Of a stretch of DNA of 64,000 nucleotides, positions 8,496 through 16,557 are shown one piece after another. Source of the DNA: Streptantibioticus parmotrematis (lineage in GTDB: Bacteria > Actinomycetota > Actinomycetes > Streptomycetales > Streptomycetaceae); contig NZ_JAINVZ010000004.1 in assembly GCF_019890615.1 (NCBI RefSeq), positions 372,001 to 436,000 of the forward strand, in the 5' to 3' direction. The translations under genes and the position numbers were made by a program. Numbering within the stretch: the stretch's first letter is position 1; each line of letters begins with the position of its first letter. The notes below the pieces were generated by a model. That model was not told where the DNA came from, ran no database searches, and was given only the letters and a program-made list of their open reading frames with translations.

Positions 8496-9955
8496 GGAAG
8501 GACCTCCGGGGCGGGAAGGGTTCTGGTTGCGGTTCTGGTCAGGGTGGTGGCGGCGCCGGCCGGCGTACGGGCGGGCCCGCGCCGGGCGACGCCGTCGTCA
8601 CGTACGACGTCCTGGTCAGGTACGGAGTGGTCGTCACGTACGGCGTCCTCGTCGAGCACGTCGTCGTCACGGTCGAGCACGTCGTCGTCACGGATGTCGT
8701 CGCGTACGGCGTCAGTGATGCCGTCCACGTCGTCGTGGTCGTCGCGGATGTCGCCGCGTACGTCGTCCTCCGGGTCGTCCGGGTCGTCCTGCGGCGGCGT
8801 GGCCGAGGGGTCGGGGACGGACGGCAGGCGCAGGGTGAACGTCGAGCCCTGGCCCTCGGAGCTCCACACGGTGACCTCGCCGCCGTGCGAGGCGGCGACG
8901 TGCTTGACGATGGACAGACCCAGGCCGGTGCCTCCGGTGGCCCGGGAGCGGGCCGGGTCGACCCGGTAGAAGCGTTCGAAGATCCGCTCCCGGTCGGCCT
9001 GGGAGATGCCGACCCCCTGGTCGGTGACCGAGATCTCGACGAACTCGCCGCCGGGGACCGACACCGTGCGGGCGGCGATGCCCACCCGGGTGCGGACGGG
9101 GCTGTAGTTGACGGCGTTCTCGACCAGGTTGCCCAGCGCCGCCGCGAGCTGGCCGCGGTGGCCCTGGACGAACAGGCCCGAGGTGTCGCCGGTGGCCATG
9201 GTGATGTGCTTGGCGTTGGCCGGGTGGCGGCAGCGGTCGACCGCCTCGGCGACCAGTTCCTCGACGGCGATCGCCTCGGGGTCGTCGAGCGGGTCGTCGT
9301 TCTGCACCCGGGACAGGTCGATGATCTCTTGGACCAGGCTGGTCAGCCGGGTCGCCTCGATCTGCATCCGGCCCGCGAAGCGGTTGACCGCCTCGGGGTC
9401 GTCGGCCGCGTCCATCACGGCTTCCGACAGCAGCGACAGCGCTCCGACCGGCGTCTTCAGCTCGTGGCTGACGTTGGCGACGAAGTCGCGGCGGACCGCC
9501 TCGATGCGCCGGGCCTCGGTCAGGTCCTCGACCAGCAGCAGCACCAGCCGGGAGCCCAGCGGTGCCACCCGGGCGGAGACCGCCAGCGGCTCGCCGCGCC
9601 CTCCGCGCCGGGCCAGGTCCAGTTCGACCTGCCGTATCTCGCCGTCCCGCCGGGTCTCACGGGCCATCTGCAGCATCCGGTCCACGGCCAGCCGCCCGCC
9701 CCGCACCAGTCCCAGGGCGTACGCGGCGGAGCTGGCCTTGACGACGGTGTCGCCCTCGTCCAGGACGACGGCCGACGAGCGCAGCACCGACAGCACGGTG
9801 TCCACGCCGGGCGGCAGGACCGCCTCGGTGTGCAGGGAGGAGCGGGTCGGACGCGCCTGCTCGCGCTCGCTCCAGCGGAACGCGAGCACGGCGAAGGCGC
9901 CGGTGCACACACCGCCGATCGCGCTGGCTGCGGCAACCGCCGCGTTCACGTCCAT
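8492..9955 (-). CDS. phoR: Phosphate sensor histidine kinase PhoR, with extended Asp-rich tail
   Basis: PhoR phosphorylates PhoP under low phosphate. The 487-residue product starts MDVNAAVAAASAIGG, a single short membrane span (about 5-25). A PAS-like region follows, then the H-box VANVSHELKTPVG and the ATPase boxes with GTGLGLSIVKHVAASHGG. Residues about 388-470 form a degenerate Asp/Arg/Val tract (DDVLDRDDDVLDED and similar) between the ATPase domain and the conserved C-terminal LPAPEVLP; other Streptomyces have a much shorter linker there. The start at 9955 matches the family, although the frame is open to 10057. Transcription is divergent from phoU. Confidence 0.95.
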   Translation of the reverse strand: MDVNAAVAAASAIGGVCTGAFAVLAFRWSEREQARPTRSSLHTEAVLPPGVDTVLSVLRSSAVVLDEGDTVVKASSAAYALGLVRGGRLAVDRMLQMARETRRDGEIRQVELDLARRGGRGEPLAVSARVAPLGSRLVLLLVEDLTEARRIEAVRRDFVANVSHELKTPVGALSLLSEAVMDAADDPEAVNRFAGRMQIEATRLTSLVQEIIDLSRVQNDDPLDDPEAIAVEELVAEAVDRCRHPANAKHITMATGDTSGLFVQGHRGQLAAALGNLVENAVNYSPVRTRVGIAARTVSVPGGEFVEISVTDQGVGISQADRERIFERFYRVDPARSRATGGTGLGLSIVKHVAASHGGEVTVWSSEGQGSTFTLRLPSVPDPSATPPQDDPDDPEDDVRGDIRDDHDDVDGITDAVRDDIRDDDVLDRDDDVLDEDAVRDDHSVPDQDVVRDDGVARRGPARTPAGAATTLTRTATRTLPAPEVLP

Positions 9956-10029
9956 GTCTGCAAGGCTAAGCGGGGACGAGGCGTGATCCACAGCCATCCA
10001 GGTGGCCTCTCGAACACTCGTTGCCAAGA

Positions 10030-10062
10030 GTTCACCGTGGTGTCGGGGCTGATTCACCTCGG
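10030..10062 (+). promoter_or_regulatory. Probable PHO box (three 11-bp direct repeat units)
   Basis: Between divergent phoR and phoU lie three consecutive 11-base units: gttcaccgtgg, tgtcggggctg and attcacctcgg. The outer two fit the Streptomyces PhoP direct-repeat consensus GTTCACC, and the middle one is degenerate, which is normal for PHO boxes. PhoP would control both directions from here. Confidence 0.7.
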
Positions 10063-10182
10063 ATGCCCGGCCGGGACGCGTGTACGCCGCACGGTGGAGA
10101 CCGGCGCGGACACCCGGTCCTACGCTCCCAGGGCCCCGCGGTTCGCGCCGGGCTCGCAGGCACGTGCAAGGAGAGGAACACG

Positions 10183-10869
10183 ATGCGGGACGCTTACCAC
10201 GAGGAGCTGGACTCGATCGGCGACGGCCTGGTCGAGATGGCCCGGCTCGTCGGCTCCGCGATCGGGCGGGCGACCACCGCGCTGCTCGACGCCGACCTGA
10301 AGATCGCCGAGAGCGTGATCGCGGCGGACGAGAAGGTGGACGACCTCCAGCGGGGCCTGGAGAACCGGGCCATCGACCTGCTCGCCCGGCAGCAGCCGGT
10401 CGCCACCGACCTGCGCATCGTCGTCACCTCACTGCGCATGAGCGCCGACCTGGAGCGCTCCGGCGACCTGGCCCGGCACGTCGCCAAGCTGGCCCGGCTG
10501 CGCTTCCCGGTCTCGGCCGTGCCGCGCGACCTGCACAGCACGCTGCTGGAGATGGGCCAGCTGGCGCAGCGCCTGATGGCGAAGGCGGCCGAGGTGATCA
10601 TCTCCAAGGACGTGGACGCCGCGCTCCAGCTGGAGGCGGACGACGACCGCATGGACGAGCTGCACCGCACGCTCTTCCAGCACCTGCTGGACGACCGCTG
10701 GCAGCACGGCATCGAGACGGCCGTCGACGTGACGCTGGTCGGCCGCTACTACGAGCGCTTCGCGGACCACGCGGTCTCGGTCGCCAAGCGCGTCGTCTAC
10801 CTCGTCACCGGTGAGCACGCGGACGAGCTGACCCCGGCGACAGCCATCGGCGACGACACGGCGGTGTGA
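10183..10869 (+). CDS. phoU: Phosphate transport system regulator PhoU
   Basis: PhoU is a two-bundle helical protein that restrains PhoR signalling and phosphate uptake. The 228-residue product begins MRDAYHEELDSIGDGLVEMARL and carries the two metal-binding E/DxxxD helices, seen as RMSADLERSGDLARHVAKLAR and GRYYERFADHAVSVAKRV. The ATG at 10183 is preceded by AAGGAGAGG; the open frame from 10021 has no homology. It faces away from phoRP and shares their PHO-box region. Confidence 0.95.
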   Translation: MRDAYHEELDSIGDGLVEMARLVGSAIGRATTALLDADLKIAESVIAADEKVDDLQRGLENRAIDLLARQQPVATDLRIVVTSLRMSADLERSGDLARHVAKLARLRFPVSAVPRDLHSTLLEMGQLAQRLMAKAAEVIISKDVDAALQLEADDDRMDELHRTLFQHLLDDRWQHGIETAVDVTLVGRYYERFADHAVSVAKRVVYLVTGEHADELTPATAIGDDTAV

Positions 10870-10932
10870 CGACAACGGCGATGTGACGGCACGGCGATGT
10901 GACGGCACGGCGGTGCGACGGCACGGCGGTCC
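10868..10932. repeat. 16-bp tandem repeats at the phoU stop codon
   Basis: Four units of about 16 bases (gacggcacggcgatgt and variants) start inside the phoU TGA stop codon and run 60 bases downstream. Confidence 0.85.
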
Positions 10933-11098
10933 GAGGCGGGCCCCCTGGGGGGCGCGCGGTTGCCGAGGGGCGCGCGGGGCGCGGGAGTTCTCGCGCCCCG
11001 CGCGCCCTTGATGCCCCGTGGGCCCGGTAGTTCACTGGTGGCGACCGCGTCGCGCGGCCGTACCGCGCACGCCGAGGCCGAGGCCAAGGAGGACACCG

Positions 11099-11269
11099 AT
11101 GCCGGACTCCCCCAGCACGCCGACCACCCGCCCCCAGCCGTCACTCGATCCCGCGCCGCACCCGTTGCGTTCTCCGCTGCCGTTGCTCGGCGCGTGCGGG
11201 TGCGGTTCCGGCTGCGGGTGCGGATGCCAGTCCGGCGGCCCCTGCCAGTGCGGCGGCTGCTGCGGCTGA
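11099..11269 (+). CDS. Small Cys/Gly-rich protein downstream of phoU
   Basis: A 56-residue product with a Pro-rich front half (PQPSLDPAPHPLRSPLPLL) ends in a dense Cys/Gly tail, GACGCGSGCGCGCQSGGPCQ followed by CGGCCG, giving nine cysteines in the last 26 residues. AAGGAGG precedes the ATG at 11099 by 6 bases. I recall the same miniprotein next to phoU in other Streptomyces. The tail could bind a metal or zinc/copper cluster, or be modified; there is no signal peptide. Function unknown. Confidence 0.8.
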   Translation: MPDSPSTPTTRPQPSLDPAPHPLRSPLPLLGACGCGSGCGCGCQSGGPCQCGGCCG

Positions 11270-11310
11270 CCTGACCGTACGAGGCGGGGGCGGCCGTCCG
11301 CCGGACGCCT

Positions 11311-12120
11311 TCAGCGGGCCGCGATCCGCTGGCGGCGCGCCTCGTACAGCACCGCGGTGGCCGCGTTCGCCGCGTTGAGCGAGCTGGCGGCGCCGGTCAT
11401 CGGGATGCGCACGGTGTGGTCGCACCGCTCGCGCCAGGCGTTGCTGAGCCCGGTCGTCTCGTTGCCGACGAGCAGCAGCACGGGCCGGGTGAGGTCGAAG
11501 TCGAACAGCTCGGTCTCACCGTGCTCGTCGGTGCCGACCAGCAGGGCCCGTCCGCCCAGCCACTCCGTCACCTCACGCGGCGAGGGCACGCGGACGGCGG
11601 GCAGCGCGAAGAGCGAACCGGTGCTGGCGCGCACCGACTTGGGGTCGTAGGGGTCGGCGGCGTGGCCCGCGACGACCAGTCCGTTCGCCCCGAAGGCGTC
11701 GGCGGAACGGATGACGCTGCCGACGTTGCCGGGCTGGCTCGGCCGGTCGAAGAGCACGCCGAGGAAGTCGTCCTTGACCGCGATCCGTCCCAGGTCGTCG
11801 TCCGGCATGCCGACGACGGCGACGAGTTCGGGCGTCGCCTCGCCCTTCTCCCCCAGCTCCGCGAGCAACTCCGGTGCCATGGCGCAGACTTCGGCGCCGC
11901 GAGTGGTCCGCAGGACGCCCTCGGCCCAGCGCGACAGCGGACGGTCGGCGTCGTACAGGAGGGCGCGGATCTCCCAACCGTGCTCCACGGCGAGCGAGAT
12001 GGGCCGTACGCCCTGGACGACGAACTCCCGTGCGCGCTGCCGCTTGGTGCGGTTGGCGAGCAGGGCCTGCCACTGCTGGAAGCGGGCGTTGCGGGATCCG
12101 ATGCGCTGAACTGCCGCCAT
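11311..12120 (-). CDS. TrmH-family RNA 2'-O-methyltransferase
   Basis: This is the second SPOUT-class RNA methyltransferase in the window, 269 residues. It has an N-terminal substrate-binding part (FQQWQALLANRTKRQRAREFVVQGVRPI) and the knot motifs PGNVGSVIRSADAFGANGLVV, VLLLVGNETTGLSNAW and IPMTGAASSLNAANAA. The start MAAVQRIGSRNARF at 12120 is the expected N-terminus. The target RNA is not readable from the sequence; it belongs to the RlmB/TsnR-like branch but lacks the basic tail of the rlmB copy at 788-1762. Confidence 0.88.
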   Translation of the reverse strand: MAAVQRIGSRNARFQQWQALLANRTKRQRAREFVVQGVRPISLAVEHGWEIRALLYDADRPLSRWAEGVLRTTRGAEVCAMAPELLAELGEKGEATPELVAVVGMPDDDLGRIAVKDDFLGVLFDRPSQPGNVGSVIRSADAFGANGLVVAGHAADPYDPKSVRASTGSLFALPAVRVPSPREVTEWLGGRALLVGTDEHGETELFDFDLTRPVLLLVGNETTGLSNAWRERCDHTVRIPMTGAASSLNAANAATAVLYEARRQRIAAR

Positions 12121-12309
12121 CCGGGCAGGGTATCCACGTCGCGGCTCCGAACGCCTCCGTATTGCGCGTTCCGCCGCCCGGCGAAGGTGACCAGCCGTCC
12201 CGCCGATCCGTCGTCCGGAACGGCGTACCCGCAGGTCAGCGTCGGTTCCGGTCCAGGATTCCGGCAACGGTCGTGGTGCGGGACCGACGACCCACGCCGA
12301 CACCGGCGT

Positions 12310-13185
12310 TCAGTCGCGCAGCGCCGGCGCCTCGGCCAGCAGGACGCCCAGCGCCACGTAGTCCGTACCGGGCCGCAGGCGCAACGTGAAGGCGTCGAGG
12401 AACTCGCCTTCGGTGCTGTAGCCCGCCCTGGTGTGGCGCGGGGCCAGCGCGGCGGCGCCGACGTACTGAGGCAGGTCCGAGACCCGCAGCCGCACGCCGA
12501 CGGCCGGGCCCGACTCGATGAGCCGGATGCGGGACCAGGCGACGGGCCGGGTGAACGGGTCGATGGTCATGCCGTCGCCGGTGAACCCCAAGGGACCGAG
12601 CCGCACTTCGCCGCCGGAGCGCAGCCGCGCGAGCTGCTCGGCCGCCACGGCGCGGCCCACCTGCTGGGCGGCCGCCCGCAAGAAGCTCTCGGCCGAGCCC
12701 CGCGCGGCGCCGCCGAAGTAGACCCGCCGCAGGCCCGCGCCCGGTTCGCTCGCGAAGAAGTCCAGCGCGTTCACCCGTATCCGGGCGCCTTCGCGCGGGG
12801 TGATGACCGTCCTGAGGAAGTCGTGCGAGTGGGAGAAGTTGACGCGGACCTCCACCCGTTCCGTCGCGACCGAGGCGATCTGCGGCCAGCCGTACTCCAG
12901 GGTCCGCCGCCCCGGGCGGGACAGGCGGAAGCCGCCCTCGTGCAGGTCGATCCGTGCCCGGGTGTGCCGCACGATCAGCCCCGCGCAGACCGCCAGCACG
13001 ACCACGTCGCAGACACACATGATCAGCAACGAGGGGTCCGAGGCGTCCCGGGAGATCATCGTGCACAGCACCACGAACGCCATCAGCGCGGGCACCAGCC
13101 CCTGCAACGGGCGGCGCGGCAGCACCCCCCGGTAGACCTTCACCCGCTCGCCCAGCCGGTCCGCCCGGCCGTGCCCCTGCGACAT
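12310..13185 (-). CDS. Membrane protein with two N-terminal spans (DUF6585-like)
   Basis: The 291-residue product has two adjacent membrane segments (about 28-46, LVPALMAFVVLCTMI; about 52-70, LLIMCVCDVVVLAVCAGLIV). A cytoplasmic part of two similar beta-rich halves follows: DLHEGGFRLSRPGRRTLEYGWPQIASV near 80 and LGPLGFTGDGMTIDPFTRPVAWSRI near 210. This duplicated PH-like layout resembles the DUF6585 proteins of Streptomyces; the assignment is from memory. It is divergent from the LuxR-type gene, 124 bases away. Confidence 0.65.
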   Translation of the reverse strand: MSQGHGRADRLGERVKVYRGVLPRRPLQGLVPALMAFVVLCTMISRDASDPSLLIMCVCDVVVLAVCAGLIVRHTRARIDLHEGGFRLSRPGRRTLEYGWPQIASVATERVEVRVNFSHSHDFLRTVITPREGARIRVNALDFFASEPGAGLRRVYFGGAARGSAESFLRAAAQQVGRAVAAEQLARLRSGGEVRLGPLGFTGDGMTIDPFTRPVAWSRIRLIESGPAVGVRLRVSDLPQYVGAAALAPRHTRAGYSTEGEFLDAFTLRLRPGTDYVALGVLLAEAPALRD

Positions 13186-13309
13186 CTCCACCTCACGAGG
13201 TCGTCCCGGCGCGCGTCCCGCCGCGTCACCCGAGTCTCCGGGGCCGGACCTGTGGGCCGACAGGGGAGAAACACCCAAACTCGGCGGCGCCGCAACTAGA
13301 TTGGTGCGC

Positions 13310-15685
13310 ATGGGAACGGGGGCACCCACGACGGCGCCAGGCGGGCCGGAAGCGGAACTGACCACGCTGGTCGGCAGGCGCGCCGACGCGGCCCGCGTCC
13401 GCGAACTGCTGTCGGCGGCACGGCTGGTGACCCTCACCGGGGTCGGCGGCGTGGGCAAGACCCGGCTCGCGCTGCGGGTCGCCGGTGACGTGGCCCGTGC
13501 CTTCCCCGACGGCGTGCACCTCGCCGAACTGGCGAGCCTGCGGGAGGGTGACCTGCTCGCGCAGAGCGTGGGCGCCGCGCTGGGGCTGGCCAACCCGGGG
13601 CGCGAGGGGGCCGACGCGACCGAGGCGCTCGTGGCCCATCTGCGCGACAGACGAGCCCTGTTGGTCCTCGACAACTGCGAGCACCTCGTCGACGACTGCG
13701 CCCGCCTGACCGGCACCCTGCTGCGCGCCGCGCCCGGCCTGCGCGTCCTGGCCACCAGCCGGCAGACGCTGGCCATCACCGCCGAGCAGGTCTTCCCCGT
13801 CGCGCCGCTGCCCGTACCCGACCCCCAACATCCGTGCGCGCCGCGGGACATACGGGCCTGCCCGTCCGTCGTGCTCTTCACCGAACGGGCCGCTGCCGTG
13901 CTGCCCGGCTTCACCGTCACCGAGACGAACGCGGCGGCCGTCGCCCGGCTCGTGCACCGGCTGGACGGCCTGCCCTTCGCCATCGAGCTGGCCGCCGCCC
14001 GCATGCGCACCCTCACCCCGGCGGAGATGCTCGATCTGCTCGCCGACCGCTTCGCGCTCCTGAACGGCGGCAGCCGGGTGGCCGAGCCCCGGCAGCGCAC
14101 CCTGCGCAAGCTGATCGACTGGAGCCACGCGCTGTGCACTCCCGCCGAACGCACCTTGTGGGCAAGGGTGTCGGTGTTCCGTGACGGCTTCGACCTGGAG
14201 GCGCTGCGGCAGGTCTGCGCCGACGACGGCCTTCCCCCGGCCGCGTTGGTCGACGTGCTGGGCGGCCTGGTGGAGAAGTCGGTCGTCGTGCACCGCCAGC
14301 AGGACGGCCGTTCGCGCTACGGACTGCTGGAGACCGTGCGGGAGTACGGCTACGAGCGGCTGGCCGCCTCCGGTGAGCTCGCCGCGTCGCGTCGCCGCCA
14401 CCGCGACCACTACGCGGACCTGACCGCGCGGGCGCAGCGGGAGTGGTTCGGGCCGCGGCAGGCCGAGTGGTTCGCCCGGCTGCGGCGCGACCACGCCAAC
14501 CTGCGGGCGGCGCTGGAGTACTGCGCGGAGCGACCCGGTGAGACGGAGGCGGGCCTCGCGCTCGCGGTCGCGCCGCGGCACTACTGGATCACGGCGGGGT
14601 CGCTGGCGGAGGGGAGGCGGTGGCTGGGACGGCTGTTGGGAGGCGACGGGGACGAGGCCGGTGAACGAATCGGTGAACGGATTGACACCGCACGGCCGTT
14701 GGCCCTCGCGACCCACGCGTACCTGGGTGTCCTGCTGGGCGGCACCGCGGACACCCTCCGGGAGCTGGACGCTGCCGCCGCCGTCGCGGAGGCGTGCGGT
14801 GACGTGCCGGCGGCGGCGTGGACCCGGCACCACCGCGCCGTCCTCGCCACCTGGCAGGGCGACGCCGACACCGCGGGGCGGCTCCTCGCGGAGGCGCTGA
14901 CCGCGTTCCGCGCGACCGGGCGGCTCGACGGGGCCGTGGAGTGCATGGTGAAGCTCGCGATCGTGCACGCCTACGCGGGCGACGCCGAACGCGCCGCCGC
15001 GCTGTGCCGGGAGGTCGAGGAGACGAGCGCGGCGCACGGGGAGTCGTGGCTGCGCGGGATCGCGCGGTTCGCCCGGGCGGTACTGGACGCGCGCGAGGGC
15101 GACCCGAAGGCGGCGATCGCGGCGGCGCGGGAGGCGATCGGGCTGATGCGTCCGTTCGACGACTGGTGGGACATCGCGATGTGCGTGGAGGTCATCGCCT
15201 GGAGCACGGTGGACGATCCGGCGCGGGCGGCCCGGCTGCTGGGGGTGCTCCGGCTGCTGTGGGGAGCGGTCGGGGGGAACCTGGAGACGGCCCCGTTCAT
15301 GCGCGAGCGGCACCGCGCCTTCGAGGAGACGGTACGGGCGGCGCTCCCGGCGGCACGTTTCGAGCGGGCGTTACGGAGCGGGGCGGAGTCGACGGTGGCT
15401 CAGGCGCTGGCGTTCGTCCTGGACGAGCCGCCCGCGGTGCCGCGGGCCCGCGTGGACGGGCGGACCGGGGGTCCGCTCACCCGGCGGGAGTCGCAGGTGG
15501 CCGAGCTGGTGGCGGAGGGCCTGACGAACCAGCAGATCGCGACGCGGCTGGTCATCGCCCGCAGCACGGCCGAGAACCACGTGGAACGCATCCTCACGAA
15601 GCTCGGCTTCACGTCCCGATCGCAGTTGGCAGTGTGGACGCATGACCGGCGTATGCGGGAGGGGCGGCCGGCGGACGGGGGCTAG
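13310..15685 (+). CDS. AfsR/LuxR-type transcriptional regulator with NB-ARC-like ATPase
   Basis: A 791-residue regulator. It holds a P-loop GVGGVGKT at 44-51 with Walker B ALLVLDNCEHL, a helical-repeat middle of TPR type, and a C-terminal LuxR DNA-binding domain (LTRRESQVAELVAEGLTNQQ, then TAENHVERILTKLGFTSRSQL). It should switch a target operon in response to nucleotide or ligand binding. TTG 13301, GTG 13304 and ATG 13310 are all in frame, and no ribosome site precedes any of them. A TAGATT hexamer lies directly upstream, so the message may be leaderless. The DUF6585-like gene opposite is the nearest candidate target. Confidence 0.82.
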   Translation: MGTGAPTTAPGGPEAELTTLVGRRADAARVRELLSAARLVTLTGVGGVGKTRLALRVAGDVARAFPDGVHLAELASLREGDLLAQSVGAALGLANPGREGADATEALVAHLRDRRALLVLDNCEHLVDDCARLTGTLLRAAPGLRVLATSRQTLAITAEQVFPVAPLPVPDPQHPCAPRDIRACPSVVLFTERAAAVLPGFTVTETNAAAVARLVHRLDGLPFAIELAAARMRTLTPAEMLDLLADRFALLNGGSRVAEPRQRTLRKLIDWSHALCTPAERTLWARVSVFRDGFDLEALRQVCADDGLPPAALVDVLGGLVEKSVVVHRQQDGRSRYGLLETVREYGYERLAASGELAASRRRHRDHYADLTARAQREWFGPRQAEWFARLRRDHANLRAALEYCAERPGETEAGLALAVAPRHYWITAGSLAEGRRWLGRLLGGDGDEAGERIGERIDTARPLALATHAYLGVLLGGTADTLRELDAAAAVAEACGDVPAAAWTRHHRAVLATWQGDADTAGRLLAEALTAFRATGRLDGAVECMVKLAIVHAYAGDAERAAALCREVEETSAAHGESWLRGIARFARAVLDAREGDPKAAIAAAREAIGLMRPFDDWWDIAMCVEVIAWSTVDDPARAARLLGVLRLLWGAVGGNLETAPFMRERHRAFEETVRAALPAARFERALRSGAESTVAQALAFVLDEPPAVPRARVDGRTGGPLTRRESQVAELVAEGLTNQQIATRLVIARSTAENHVERILTKLGFTSRSQLAVWTHDRRMREGRPADGG

Positions 15686-15717
15686 GTCGTCGGGTCGTCG
15701 GGTCGTCGGGTCGTCGG
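15686..15717. repeat. 8-bp tandem repeat after the LuxR-type gene stop
   Basis: Four perfect units of gtcgtcgg follow the TAG stop codon (15683-15685) without a gap. Confidence 0.85.
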
Positions 15718-15758
15718 GGGACGCGCTGATCGGTGGGCCTGGACTTGGGGGCGCGGCC

Positions 15759-16358
15759 TCAGGTGGCCGTCAGAGGTGGCCGCCAGCTCTCCGCTCGGGT
15801 GAGGCCGTCCATCAGCAGGTCGAGCAGCCGTTCCGCCTGCTCGCGTTGGGGCCGGGTCCCGGCGGCCAGGGTGACGCCGGCCAGCGACATGAGGATGTCC
15901 GCGGCGGGAACGCCTTCCCGGATCACTCCCTGGGCGACTCCGGCACTGCGGAACTCCTCCACCGCGGCGGTCAGTTGCTCGCGGGTGGACGAGCCGAGGC
16001 GGGCGTCGTCCCGTAGCAGCGCTCCCAGGGTCTCGGCCATGCCGTGCTTGGTGGCGAGGTAGTCCAGCACGTTCGACATCCACGTGCGCAGGGCCCGGTC
16101 GGCGGGCAACTCGCCCAGCAGGGTGGGCGCTTGGGCGGCGAGCCGGGCGGTCTCGTAGCGGTAGGTGGCGTCGACGAGTTGTTCGCGGGTGGGAAAGCGC
16201 CGGTAGAGGGTGCCGATCCCGACGCCCGCGTCCTTCGCGATCTGCTTGAGGGTCGCGGCGGAGCCGTCCCGGGCGAAGGCGGCGGCCGCCGCGGCGAGGA
16301 GCTTGTCCTCGTTGGCCCGGGCGTCGGCCCGGACCGGGCGGGCGGAGAGATCGGGCAC
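15759..16358 (-). CDS. TetR family transcriptional repressor
   Basis: A 199-residue TetR protein with the helix-turn-helix in AAFARDGSAATLKQIAKDAGVGIGTLYRRFPTREQLVDA and a variable ligand-binding C-terminal part. The GTG at 16358 is chosen because AAGGAGG lies six bases upstream; ATG codons at 16385 and 16397 have no ribosome site. It is divergent from the aldo-keto reductase gene, with strong inverted repeats between them, so it probably represses that gene and itself. Confidence 0.88.
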   Translation of the reverse strand: MPDLSARPVRADARANEDKLLAAAAAAFARDGSAATLKQIAKDAGVGIGTLYRRFPTREQLVDATYRYETARLAAQAPTLLGELPADRALRTWMSNVLDYLATKHGMAETLGALLRDDARLGSSTREQLTAAVEEFRSAGVAQGVIREGVPAADILMSLAGVTLAAGTRPQREQAERLLDLLMDGLTRAESWRPPLTAT

Positions 16359-16431
16359 GGGTGGCCTCCTTCGGGGGGGCGTCATGGGCACTGCCATCGG
16401 GATCGCCGGTGGGTTGCCATGCGGAGTCGGC

Positions 16432-16477
16432 TCCGCTTATCGTCTGGACCGGCGGTAAGCGGAGCCGAATCCGCTTA
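16432..16477. promoter_or_regulatory. Operator array for the TetR/AKR pair
   Basis: The 8-mer tccgctta occurs at 16432-16439 and 16470-16477, and its reverse complement taagcgga at 16456-16463. The last two form a perfect inverted repeat with a 6-base spacer. Extended matching joins ggctccgctta on the left with taagcggagcc in the middle. This is a two-site TetR operator in the shared promoter region. Confidence 0.75.
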
Positions 16478-16557
16478 CCGTGGGAGACGGTAGCAGGCGC
16501 CCGAGGGGCGAGGCCGTCCGCCCTGCCGCACAAGCGAACGGAAAGGGCACCGGAGTC

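Noticed and set aside
9956-10057. Longer phoR start at 10057
   Set aside because: The added 34 residues (MNQPRHHGELL...) have no resemblance to PhoR and would run into the PHO-box-like repeats.
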